From positions 2,534,268-2,598,267 of the forward strand of contig CAADRB010000019.1 in the NCBI GenBank assembly GCA_900708905.1: a stretch of 64,000 nucleotides of DNA. The letters are read 5' to 3'. Under the pieces are notes generated by a model. The model worked only from the letters and a program-made list of their open reading frames with translations, had not been told where the DNA came from and made no database searches. Positions 49,301-61,700 of this stretch are shown here, one piece after another (position 1 is the stretch's first letter; every line of letters begins with the position of its first letter). A program made the translations under genes and the position numbers. This DNA comes from Hymenolepis diminuta (lineage: Eukaryota > Platyhelminthes > Cestoda > Cyclophyllidea > Hymenolepididae).

Positions 49301-51759
49301 CAAAATGCTTGTAAAATTATTGCCATTTCCCTTCCATATAATCTTTTTCCCCTTTTAATTCCACCCTCGAAAATAAAGTTATTGCGGATGATAAAAGGTC
49401 GAGATAATTACAGTCGTTGGGAATTTTACAAAAACAGAATGTAGCGAGATAACTTTCAAAAGAAGGGATAAGGAATAAACCACTTCTCTTCCAACGTCGC
49501 TTCTTCTGTAGTCTGCTACACCAAGGTTAATACCTGTTAATCAAGTTTAATCCTTATGTGAAAGAGAAGGTAGGTGTATTTTTAAGCAATAATGCCCTAT
49601 TGACTTATTCTGCAATTGCCAATTCTTTATCAAAGGAAAGTGCCTCGGATATATAAAGATCTGATTTGGAAAATATAGTAATAAAAAATCAAGGTAAAAA
49701 GCGAAGTAGTTTGACTAGTATTATAACTTATATTTACCTATTTAATCATAATGAATGATAATCTAAGTCAGTCTGAAATAGATTTAAAAAGCTGTATAGG
49801 TAACTTAAGTTATTATTGGACTAAGTTTAATCACTTTTACAGGTGAGGCATTATGGCTATTACTGAGAAGACAATTTTAAACTATTCACTAAATATTTAT
49901 GGGATATACACACGAGCATTTACTGAAAGCGGTCATTCGTCTTCAATCTTTATATGACTCTTCCACATTAAGACTAGCTGCTTGGGATTATCGATACCCA
50001 TTTGTGTTTCTAACTCCATATCAATCTCGCAGATCGCGAATGTTATTATAGAGGGTGGGATCTCTTAATGAACCAAAGACTGATGTCTTACTACGACACA
50101 ATCTTAACTAAAAATAGCGTTTGTCTTTTCATTAGCATTTATCGGTGCAACATTAGCATTTAGAAACAATAACCAGGTGATTAAAATGGGAAGGTGTTAA
50201 GAAATGGATTTGTCAACAACAAGATAGATTTGAAAGTTTTTCTCTAACTACCTACACAGGAAATGTTGCTTATAAATCTAAACACTTTAACATAGTCCTC
50301 TTCTTCTCCTGTCCCCCCACTTTCTGTTTAATACTCACATTTCTATTGGTGAGGTTGACTATTTTGATTCCCATAGATTAGATTCACAAAAGTTTACAGT
50401 GGCTCTCTAAATCAATTCAATATATGACCAGTAAAGGCTTGTCATTTTCATTTCACTCCTACCGCCTTCTCTAATAGCATTCGTAAATCTAATGGAATTC
50501 AATCTCTCTCCCAGTTTTTATGACTGAAGAAAAAAGCATTCAAATCCCTAAGCTCAAACTTACCTCGGTCTCATTCGTCTTTTATTGAGGAAAACCAGTT
50601 TCGAAAAATGTTGCCAGATAGTTCCACTTCTGTTCGGTGCTCTTCGGCAGATCAAAGAAAGCACGCTCAACCACACGGATGATTAGAAGAAACAAAGGAG
50701 GACACGTTTTATCCTCCACTGGACTTTTATAATCTCATCTTTCCTAAAACTGAAACAAATTTGGTTTTAATTAAGACTGCCGTTTTTAACCCGTTTACGG
50801 TTTCTACAGTAACAAATCAAGCTTATGTTTTGACATAATTTGGAAAATAGCCAAAATTTTCGATGAAGCCAAAAGAGATCGTAGATGGTTAAAACAAGCA
50901 AAAGTTCGACCAGTTTTATTTTCAGAATCATTAGTGAGCTGAAGGCTGAGGCAGTTGGATGTTAGATAATTGGCGTGATCATTGCCTAATTTTTAGAAAA
51001 CCACAGAGGTTGCTAATTTATGCATAAAAATTGGACCAAAAGAGAAATTTCTAATTCTAAATGCTTTCACTTAAAAGTCCAATTCATCCTAAAAGTCGAA
51101 TTTTAATGTTCACATTCTAGTTTTTCTTATTGCAAAATTAATGCAAAAATTTACTATTTATAATCATATCAAAGCGATTAAATAAAAGAAAGAATAAAAT
51201 AGCCCAATAGAAGAGAAGAGATATTAAATATGAATAGGAAATAAAGTTTTAACATTATGAGAGTCACTATTTTTTCGATTCATCAAATTCTCACTGGTGA
51301 ATGGCCTAATATTCAGAAGTTCAAATTTCTGAAAATTTCCCAATATTACTAATAATAATTCATGTCTGTGTCGTTCGAAACTTGTTGACCAGTAGATTAA
51401 TTGAGCGCTACATCGATATATTCATCTCTACTAATAACTGTTGTCGGCTTTTGATTCCAGCTAAGATGTATTAACATTACAGAGGTTACTAAATTTATAC
51501 AGATATTCAAATTTGGAATGAAAGATGTAAATGTAAAACGAACCGTTCAAAAAGCCGTTTGAAAGGAATTTAAATTAAAGCAATTTGCTTTTATTGAAAT
51601 TCGTGCCATCTTATATTTCACTTTTGCTATTAAATTTGAACGTGTCTGCAGGTGAACTGTTTACATTAAATTTGTCATATTTTCAATGTGTACTTTCGAA
51701 TACCAAATATGTTAGGTGTCAAATTTCCTGATGATTGATGAGTTAGTAGTTTCTCAACG
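46352..51759. other. gene-poor AT-rich DNA
   Basis: About 5.4 kb. ORFs are short, AT-driven and lack conserved motifs or flanking splice sites in phase. No repeat copy was recognised. Confidence 0.5.
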
Positions 51760-52160
51760 CAGATGCTTTATTGTTATTATTACTTCCCCCAGTAATATTA
51801 AAAATTTCACTATTTTTAATTGCAGAAACGACTGAAATCAGTTAACAAAACGTTCAGCAAATGATAAAGGGGAGGGATTCGGAAAACTGCTGAGAGCAAC
51901 GTCAAGGTACCAAGGAGTCTTACTATATTTCACTTTTAGAATCCGGTCGTACAATAGTAATTAAAGTGGCAGCTTACGTTCCAAAATTAAAATTTTAGGA
52001 TTTATCTCCTTATTTACTGCAAATGCCTTTCTACGATGCCTATTGACAGGTCACTTAATAAAGGAGAGCCGATCCTTTCATTTCATTTCAATTTTTCCTT
52101 CACTTGTTGAAAAGACAACATGATCTACATAATTTTCAACAGTTTAAATTTTTAACATAG
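51760..52160 (+). repeat. dispersed repeat family D, copy 1
   Basis: Parallels 58340-58735: ACTATTTTTAATTG(C/T), a GAAATCAG(T/C)(T/)A segment, TTCCAAAATTAAAATTT-A-GATTT-T, then CACTTGTTGA(A/G)AA-ACA-CAT-ATCT and a TTCAAC-G-TTA-AATTT tail. Confidence 0.5.
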
Positions 52161-52574
52161 CAAAGATGAGATAACTGACGTTTTTTAATAAAATCTTGGG
52201 GTGTTTTTCAGCACGTTTTCTTAAACTGCATTCTGGGTTCTTTAAAGGATGTGAAGATATTAACATAGATGACATGGTGAATCTTTTATTATTTCAAAAA
52301 TAAATGATAAATCCCTCTTTTGCTCTTTCTCATTGCCTAGGCTGCTGCCAGATCGTTTTTGTCATCACTGTTGCCTAGAACTAGTTTAATGTAGACTAGG
52401 TTGAGAGCATTTTAAGTAGTTACCCAACGTATTTTCATTTCCATGAAATTATTTAAGTTGAGAAAAATAGCGCTTTAACTGGGTGAAAATATTGATTTTG
52501 AAGATATTCCAATATAAAAATCATTGTAAGTTTTACCAAGATTGCATAATTTTTACTGAAACTTTCTAAGCCCA

Positions 52575-52765
52575 CTAAAGCGAATGTTAGCAACAATCGA
52601 CTTGGGCAGAGAAAAGATATCTTGGAGCCAACCTTATAAAAAATTTATTATCTACCACTTCTCCTATTGACCAGAATTATCCTCCCAAATCACTGGACAT
52701 GCACAGATGAACACCGATCTCCTGACTTGACAGACGAGCATAATTAACACGGCATCATCAGCGCC
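52575..52765 (-). mobile_element. tRNA-derived SINE copy (family A), diverged
   Basis: The + strand shows CGACTTGGGCAGAGAAAAGATATCTTGGAGCC, the tail/body equivalent of the copy at 30240, and ends with CTTGACAGACGAGCATAATTAACACGGCATCATC, the reverse of a box A-like head. Orientation -. Confidence 0.5.
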
Positions 52766-53569
52766 CTGCATACTCCCACAGTATGGCTAATTTATTTTCT
52801 TATTTTTAAATGTAATAATTCCAAAGGATACTTAAAGAATTGTCTAATTTGCACCGTTATATATAATGATTCAGAAGCCACTTTTGATAAAATATATAAC
52901 CTTAACCAAAATTAAATATTAATATGCGAAATAATAGTGAAATTGTGCTAGTAAAGACTCATTCACGTAAAAATTAACAGTGTCAGTTTTAAGAGGGGCA
53001 GTGAAACCTATTTTAAGTTTATTATTCTGTCAGGAAACCACTCAAGAGAAAGTAGAAAAAGTATGAGATAGAGAGAATGCGTCACTCCCTTTCTACTTCT
53101 AAAAATAGCATCTTGCGATAGTGATGACCACTTGGATGATGAGTCAACGACTTTCATCATGCCGACGCATGCGTTTGTGAGGTAGGAGTACCATTCTTGC
53201 AAACAAAGTGTTGACGTCTTTAGTTAGAACGAACACTTTTTATAATGTTTGCCTCTGCATGTTGATAAATGTGTCAGTAAAAAACAATTAATGAAGACAT
53301 AATCATACTGCTCTTGGTAAAATAAGTGGGGAGTCAGATGATTAACATACGCTTGACAATATTTAAATGATACTGTTCAGTCCAAAATTTTTTCACCTAA
53401 CTTTCTGCAAATTTATAAGTATATCTTATATAATAAATCTATTGAGAAGTTGGAATCGATAAAACTAAATAGGTATCGAGTGTCAGTTTTAATTTAATGA
53501 GACTTACAGACTTTGACTTAAAAAATTATAGTTTTCCTAAGAATGGGAATTGATTTAATCAAAGCTCTC

Positions 53570-53690
53570 ATATAGTATCCAAAACAGAAGGTCACCACAT
53601 CTTTGTATGCGCTCTAGCCCACAACCATCAACTTGACAAATGAGCACACTGACCACTATACCAGTGAGGCGAAAGAACTTCGCTTTATTA
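53570..53690 (-). mobile_element. tRNA-derived SINE head (family A) with clear box A
   Basis: On the - strand TGGTATAGTGGTCAGTG (+ 53647-53663) is an almost canonical tRNA box A, followed by GCTCATTTGTCAAG and a degraded box B at + 53611-53626. The best evidence that the family is tRNA-derived. Confidence 0.6.
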
Positions 53691-53699
53691 CCCAAATAT

Positions 53700-56570
53700 T
53701 TCCATCGTCTTAGTGAGGTTCCATATAGAGTGAAGATTACTTCAATCTATCTAGTTAAACTTTTTATCAAACGATGCAAACCTTAGTTCTGGATGAAACA
53801 GTCATTCTTAGTATTTCGGATGTTTTTTATAAGCATTAAATTAAATATTGCATAAGTAGTGTGAACAGAACTATTCACCATTTTTAGAAATGTTAGGTTT
53901 ATTTCATCTGCACTGACTAAGTACGTGTTAAAATGTCACTGTTTATCTAAAAATAAAAAACGCATTACTTTAAGATGTTCCTGTTTGGTTTCTAGAGGTT
54001 GCAAGATAATATTCACTAGGGAGTGACAATGTGAAGTTGGACGTAGTGGGTACCTTAGATGAGCTCATATAACATTGCTTGAATTCTGTTTTTGCAATCA
54101 TTAAAATAGATGAGCATTATGTAAAGGAAATTATCTCTATGGCATTCTGAAAATAAAAAAATTTTCCGTTTATTTTAAAATCGCATATAGTATATGAATT
54201 AGGCAACAGGATGTGTAGCTTTCAAGCTCTAGTGCACTAGAGGGGCTTCATAGTTGTTCTTTCTGTATTTCCAACTTCTTCCCTAGCTTCAATGTAGTTC
54301 TGAAGGTTACATTTATGGAAATGTGTCCTCCTCGCTAAGTTGAGTAGCCTTGAATTTTGAATAATTATAGAAAAGTACACATTCGTCAGTGAAAAAATAT
54401 TTCATCTCTATACGCTTGTTGCAGGCTATATAAAATTTTTAAGAGGGCTCAAGGATGCTCGAGTCGAAGTCAGTACTACTGCTACTTGGCATTCATAAAA
54501 TGTTCCGTGACAGCTTAGTAGTTGTATATGTGCATTCAAAGAAGGCACAAGAGTTCATCACTATCAATAGCTTAATTACTAGAGTGGTGGGGGTGGGAGA
54601 GGGGAGAGGAAAATATCGTCAAGTTAACCCATTCACTATCTTTTAAAGTTAATAGCCAGTGATGACTAGAAGAGGACTAATTAACAAAGCTTTGACCACA
54701 TCAACATGAGAGCAGAACTTGAAAGAGATTTTGTCTCATTTCCCAATTCCCTTTTTAAAAACGAATTTTAACAACTTCATTACCGTCATTAAAAGATAAA
54801 TATATTTATAATGGTATGCTTATTTCGGTGGCTAAATTATCCTATTTAAGTAACCTAAATGTCTAACCTTAACCAAATAAATATGTGGTTCCAAGAATTT
54901 AGCAATAATGGGGTTAGATGTAGTTTCATTGAAATTAACTAAACGCTTGTTATTCAAAGAGTATATTATGTTGAATTAGTCAGTTATAGAATTTTAAAAC
55001 GAAGAGAGCGGTAGTTCATTCCAAATTTGCTCACAGATGCATGAAAACATAAATGATTCAAAGTGGTCAAAATATGCCTGGTCAACTTGCTCTAAATATA
55101 GCGAACAGAAGCACATTCAGAAAACGAGTGACCAAATCATAATAATTGGCCCTTAAAACATTTGGGTATTATTTTGATTTATGCCCTAATGGGACAGTGA
55201 ACAAAAAAATTGCCTCCTGTACTCAAACAATGTAAGAACCTTCGCCAATGAAATATTTTTTAACGACTCTATCTCGTTTTTCTTACTGTTACTGATTTTA
55301 TACAGTTGGAAAGGTTACAAGTTTTGTTAGTTTCCTACATTTTACATTGTCATTTTCAAAAATAAAATCTACTCTAATTCAATTTAATGGTTTAAAATGG
55401 GCTGCAGGCGAAATTCTGCATTTGTACTTTTTACGGCAGTTACGACTTTCTTTAGCTTAATCTCTATCTGAAACAATTGGTGGTTTGCACAAGCACTTGT
55501 ATATTCTCAGAAAAAGGAACACTCACATCTATTAGATCTAATAGGGATCCGTTTTCATAATTTACAAATCTTATAAAAATTTAAATGGATTAAGTTGCAG
55601 AACTAGTTGGAAAATTTATAAGTGAAAGATGATTTATTGAATACATTTGTATTTGGCAAACAAAAGTACCCCACCTAACCGTACTTACTATTGTGAAAAC
55701 AATTGAAGTCAAACAATCGGTTAGGAGGGTAAATAGATGAAGATGGATGTAAATGACAACACTGAATTCATCCTGAAAACACAGAGCATTACTTAACCGG
55801 ACAACTGCGTATATAAATAAGTACCATTAAAGTAGTACTGGTTAAATCTAGTTAATCAAGAAGACCAGAAAGCCTGATTTAGCCAGACTGACGTGGCAAA
55901 AAATGAGCTAAAAACGTAAATCACCACCTCAAGAAAATATGAGTCAAAATTAGTGAGGCGCGAGGCTACAATTTATGTGCAAACTTTTCCCTAAAAGGGG
56001 ATCACCACAGACTTAGCAACGAATTAATATGCCTCGGATATTTTAATCCTTATTATAGACTTGGGGTATTAAAACGCAACATATTACCTGGAAATTAGAT
56101 AATAGATTTTTAATGCAAGCCTTTTCAGTGGATCTCTTTGGAAAGCAACAGATTAGAAATTCTTCTGAGGTGAGTAGTAAAGGAGCAAAATTTCGAATCC
56201 CATTAACTGAATTTCGTTGCCCTTTCTCCATACTATACCTATATAGCTATACATCTGCTTGTTCGAATATTACAATGCATACTAGATTATTAATGTTAAT
56301 AAACAAATATATTATTACTTGGGAATGAAATAATGTGATTCATTTCAATAGCAAATATTGCAAAAAACTATCGTAAATATTTGTCACAAAAATGTTACCT
56401 GAACGGAGTTAAAGGTCATTACAACGAAGCACTTTGCGCGTTGTAGTACTTTTTCCTACCGGGTTGGGTTTAATGCCATTACCCAATTTAAAACTTTACC
56501 TTAGTAGTATTAGGAAAAGAATAAATATCAGATTAAGTTTATCAATAATACTGTAGGCTTTAATAATTAA
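53700..56570. other. gene-poor AT-rich DNA
   Basis: Nothing supportable was seen: no phased exons, no repeat copy and no long ORF. Confidence 0.5.
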
Positions 56571-56574
56571 TGGC

Positions 56575-56860
56575 TAAGCAAACATCCGATAATCACCGTT
56601 CGTAGATCAAAAAGACAGAGTCGAGAGTAAATATGAATGTACTGAAGAGCAATCTACTAAAATTCAAGAAAGTTGGAAGGAGAGAGGAAATGGGGTTCAA
56701 TACAGAGAGACAGAGAGTGAGAGGAAGGACGGTAACGATAACAAAACTAAAAGCAAGACGAAGAACAGGAAAGAGCACAAGATTCGAACGTTTGCATCAC
56801 GGATCTAAAAATGGACGTGCCTAGAAAAACGTCGGCAAAATAACTGAGCCGCCGCGAGAG
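56575..56860 (-). mobile_element. possible second SINE type (family B)
   Basis: The - strand reads GGCGGCTCAGTTATTTTGCCGACG (box A-like), then CAAACGTTCGAATC with an exact box B core, then a long pyrimidine-rich body (the + strand is a GA-rich run around 56670-56770). Spacing between the boxes is larger than in a tRNA, so this is tentative. Confidence 0.4.
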
Positions 56861-58339
56861 AAACAAACAAAAATTGAAAATCAATTTCCTTTGAAAAATT
56901 TGAAAGCCTTGTGGTTTCCGAATAGCTGTCTACTTCATTTTGAAAAATTGGCGCAAAGCCAAACCAGCTGGTTATCTTTGTCTATGAACAATAAAATTTC
57001 TAATTACTGATGGTTTGATCAGTTAAAGTACTTTTGTTAATGACAAAAGTTACATATGAATACGTTTACATAATGATTGCATTTGTCAATATCTATAACA
57101 TGAGTGGATATGTAACCTTAATACAGTGAAATAGAAAAAAAGGTGCCAAATTTATTGATTATTGATTACTAATGAGTCTTGTTTTAACTTGAGTTGGAGG
57201 ACAGACAGCTTTACTTTACGGCTTTGACAGTATTTCATTAAAGGCTTGTTAAAGAGTTTCACTAGTTTTTTTTCTGAGAGAGCTAAACACCTTTAAAACA
57301 CATTCCGTTCATTGCTCCTAAGAGGGAGTTTTTGAAATTTTATCTCTGTTGAATTAAAATATTTTTCTGCTCCAGCTCTGCTACTTTAAACTATACTATA
57401 AACCGCGGAATATCATGTAAGATCATCTTACCATCTCAACTATTTGGAGAGAAAGTGCCAACCTCTTGTGATTAAAAAACGATCAATGCTCACTGAAACT
57501 TCCTGCAATACAGAGAATAAATCATGAAACTGGAATATCTAGACGTGAACTACCTGCTTTATAGATACTCCACAACCCGAATCAAAAAACCTAATGAATT
57601 TAAACACTTTGATACCCTAACGTTTCTCTCAACATCTTTTGATCCCCTTCCCTTTATCATTTATTAAGCAGTCCGTTAACCAATTCATTTGCTTCCCACA
57701 ATTAGAAATTGTAAAGGTTTTTGTATTGCTGTGATTTATAAAAATCTCTAATTCCAATCCAAATGTAGTACAACGTGAGATATTCGATCAGCCAACATTC
57801 CTAAAACTGTTTTAACTTCGTTTGTTCTTAAGTGATGGTCGATTAAATATACTGTGAATTAGCAGAATTCTCAGTTGAGAGCGAGGAAAAAGAAGACTAG
57901 TGAGACAGATAGCCAAGACTAACCAGCGTCATTTTCTCACAGAGAAAGCTGATCTCTGGATTGTTCGGCGTCTGGAGAGAAATTAGTAAGACTTGCGCCA
58001 GTGTCTGGCTATTTCTAGTTCAGAAAGAAGTTTTAAATCAATTTCTCCACTTAAATCGGGTGAGAAATACAAGTTTTATACGTTTAATCCTATTTTCGGT
58101 AACAATCTGGAGTTCAGTGATTTTTTAAGATATATGTCAAGATAAAATCGAACGCAAACTGTCTGCATCATGGGATATGAAATTTAATATTATAAGCAGT
58201 TAAATCTGCCCATTCAAGTCGCTGTTTAAGGGCAAATGAATTGTAAGATTGATTAACTTCTACTCAATAAAATATCATTTGATTATTATTGAAAGTATGA
58301 TATTTGATATATGCAGTCTTTATAATTATATTTATTAAC
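56861..58339. other. gene-poor AT-rich DNA
   Basis: No feature recognised. Confidence 0.5.
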
Positions 58340-58735
58340 ACTATTACTCACAGTAGTACAAAAAATTTTGCAACTTTTAATTGTGGGAAGCAAGTGAAAT
58401 CAGCTAGCGGAAAGTGAAACCAAAGATAAGGAGGAGAAGATCAAAAAGGCTCTTAGAATAACTTCGAGGTATCCAAAAGCCTTTATTAATCCGATTTTTG
58501 GTTTTGGATTGCACAATATTCACCAAATGGGTAGCTCCCGTTTCAAAATTCAAATTTCATGATTTCTTCCCCTAGATTGCAGCAACTGCTCGTCTGTGAT
58601 ATTCAGTACAAATTGATTGGTGTTTGAACCAATGAGGGTTAGTCTTGCCACCTTATTTTACTTCTTCTTACAATTGTTGAGAAAACATCATCATCTTAAA
58701 TGACATTCAACGGCTTACAATTTATAGAAAGTAGA
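58340..58735 (+). repeat. dispersed repeat family D, copy 2
   Basis: Homologous to 51760-52160. Its 19-mer TTTTAATTGTGGGAAGCAA (58375-58393) is also present exactly at 11750-11768 in MIOS intron 17, where the 5' part of a third copy can be followed for about 80 bp. Confidence 0.5.
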
Positions 58736-61700
58736 TGTCGCTATTAAATATATATATTAAGTAAATTGGACTAAATCTTTCCGTCTTACCAGCTTGCTTT
58801 CTGATTTATGATATTGATAAAACTCCTTTTAAATTTCAAGCCATATATTAGAACTAACAGAAAAAGTTATTTAATGAAAATGAAGTTAAAAAATTGCAAA
58901 TAGTTGATTAGACTCGAAATTCTAAGAATAGTAGTTCTTAGAATCGGTCCAAAATTAATCGAAATTCATTTCTCTTTTCCAAGGAAACTGTTAAGGATAA
59001 GCGCACAAAGACACTTTTTTATTAAGATCAATAGATCAGTTCTTAGCTATTTTAAAAAAGAAGACATAACTATAACTTATACAATAGTGAATTGCACTTC
59101 TTAATGATTGAAAATGGGGGCCCAGTTTAAAAATTCTGGAGAAAATTTTTGTTTCCTCAAATTCCGCGCAGTGAAGACACCAAATAATAAATTTGTTTGT
59201 AAGTGATGCATATCTGATGAATTTTAAATATATTAATTTTCCTACCAACATAAATACCACGTAGAAAATATGAAATTTAATTCACTTTATTTCAGCATTT
59301 TGTCTGTCAAAATTACTAACATTCTGGTGGTTGATGCTAGCATTAAGTGATATTTAACTAAAATTTATTATTTATACTATTAAAAAATCATTTAAAAGTA
59401 GAAACTGTCAAGAACGTCTTGATTTATTACTCCGAACTGTGTTTAAAAATGAAATGTGTGGGCAGTCAGTTAAAGGTTTTATTCCTTGAAAGCGTATTTG
59501 ACTTAAACTTGCACATTGAGCATTTTCTGTTTGTAAAACAATAGCTCTGCTTCAATTAGGAGATAAATAGTGGGAATAGTTTAGCCGTAGCACAGTAGTA
59601 TGGTGTTTATTTACCAAGTCAGGATTAACAAAACTGATACCCGTCAAAAGGTAAGCCAATTGCTCACGCTTATTTCGGTCAAAATTAATAAAATAATTCC
59701 TATTGAGCACTTAAGATAAATTCTAGAAGCGACTTTCTTAAATTAACATAATAGTTAATTTTGGCAGGATTGGTGGATTTTAGATACCAAAACGAATATT
59801 TTTAATAAACACCTTACGAAAATGACAGGATTTATATTAAAGAATTTTTATAGTCTGACTCTGACAATCAGCATTAGTTTAGTCTTTAATTGTGGCTCTT
59901 AATGTGTTTTCTTCCCAGGACTAATTGAGTGCAGCTGACTGTTTGGTGGCGTTTGAAAATGGGTGAGAAGGGATGTTATCACAAGGGGGGAATCAGTAGT
60001 CCACCAATTAAAAAGCGATTTTCCAATGCTGACTAACGAGAGGATGAAAAGACAAATCCAATTTATTCAAACGAGTCTACTCTCATTGGTAATGGAATTA
60101 GGAATACAATGTATTCCGGAGATGATTAAAATAAGATCTTTGATTAAATATAGTAAACTGTACTAATCCGTCAAGTAAAAAATGAAATTTATTATCAATC
60201 ATTTATTATTTTTACCGGTAATAGTCACTTATTTATTAATTGCTTTTGTGCAATATAGAATAAAGCAACTTTCATTGCTTGTATAGTTCTTGAATTTTGA
60301 TAGAACAACTTAAGAAACTGCCAAATTTATGAATGATCAAAAGTCAAATAAAATAACGAATTAATGAATACGCAGAATCATCAAACATTACTCGAAAGAG
60401 ATCATGGGCTTTCAAATAATTTAAAGTATTTAACTTATCAGTGGAAGCAAAACTTTTGATAATAAGTGATATCCACAAAATATCTTTAATGATAAAGCAT
60501 AACTTTGCATTACAGTTTAAATATTCATAAGATTTAAAGAGAACAAAGCAAAAGTATGACATTCCATTTTCAGCTGTGATCATTAATAAAAATTTGAATA
60601 TATGAGGAAAAAAGTATTTTTAACACTATAAGAGGTATTAATCGTTTATTATCATCTCCATTTTGGATAGTTTAAATCAAAGGAAATCTGTCATAAATAA
60701 ATCTGACTGATTAAAGATACACAGAAGTCGAGCCTTAGATGAAGAGATAGTTTAATACGGTTCTGGAAATCTGGCATAAACGCAATGTTTAAGTGATTCA
60801 GGGTACTGTCGAGACGTAGGTTTAGATTGAAAGAATTCATGCCAAAACAAGATAATTGTTTGGTCTTCTTGTTGTGAACAATACAGTTATAATTCTTTTG
60901 TTATCACAAATTTAGAAATAATGAATTGAAACTGAAACATATTTTTAAATTCTAATGCTTCTAGACAAATATATCTCACCGCATAAAACTTAAGGTAAAT
61001 CTACATTTTGAACTTATTAAATCTTTCCAGTTTTTTCTAGGCAAACTAAACATCAAATGTGCCTTCTTTATTCAAGCTTAAAAAAAGGTTTCTATGGCGA
61101 GTAGCATGTTTATACGCAAAATAACAATATTTTACCTCTAAAAGTGTTTTCTTTGTGGGTTTTACTTAGGTTCTGTTAAACGGTTTTGCTTGGAAGTTGT
61201 TTGTTCTAGTAAATGCCGTAAAATACTTATATTTACTAATGCCCCGAAAGTTGTATCTTGGATGAGACGGATCTTTGCTGATACGCGACTAAATATAAGC
61301 ATGAATTGACTACCTCGCAGAAATTTGTTATTGCTTTTAATCACTTATTTTTATGTTCTCCAGCTCAAAGGTGAAGACTAATGAGAATTTATGACTTTCA
61401 TATGAATTAAAATAAAGATGAATTAATTAGCTCTAGGCGGTTGGAATGCCTATAAATTTGGCATGCGAGCGTTACATTTCTGACATAATTCGAGCAGTGA
61501 CATCATCTTTTAGCATTCCTAAATTTCAATACAATTTTAACCCTGTGGAATGTGGTACAGTCTGAGCTGCAGGGATTAAGTTAGAGATTTTCACTCATTA
61601 GTTTAAAGGGCTCAATATCATTAGATGTACAATTCTACTTATTTAAGGAGATATAATTAAAATCCTTTATATTTAATTTTAAAGCTTCTCGATTTGCGTA

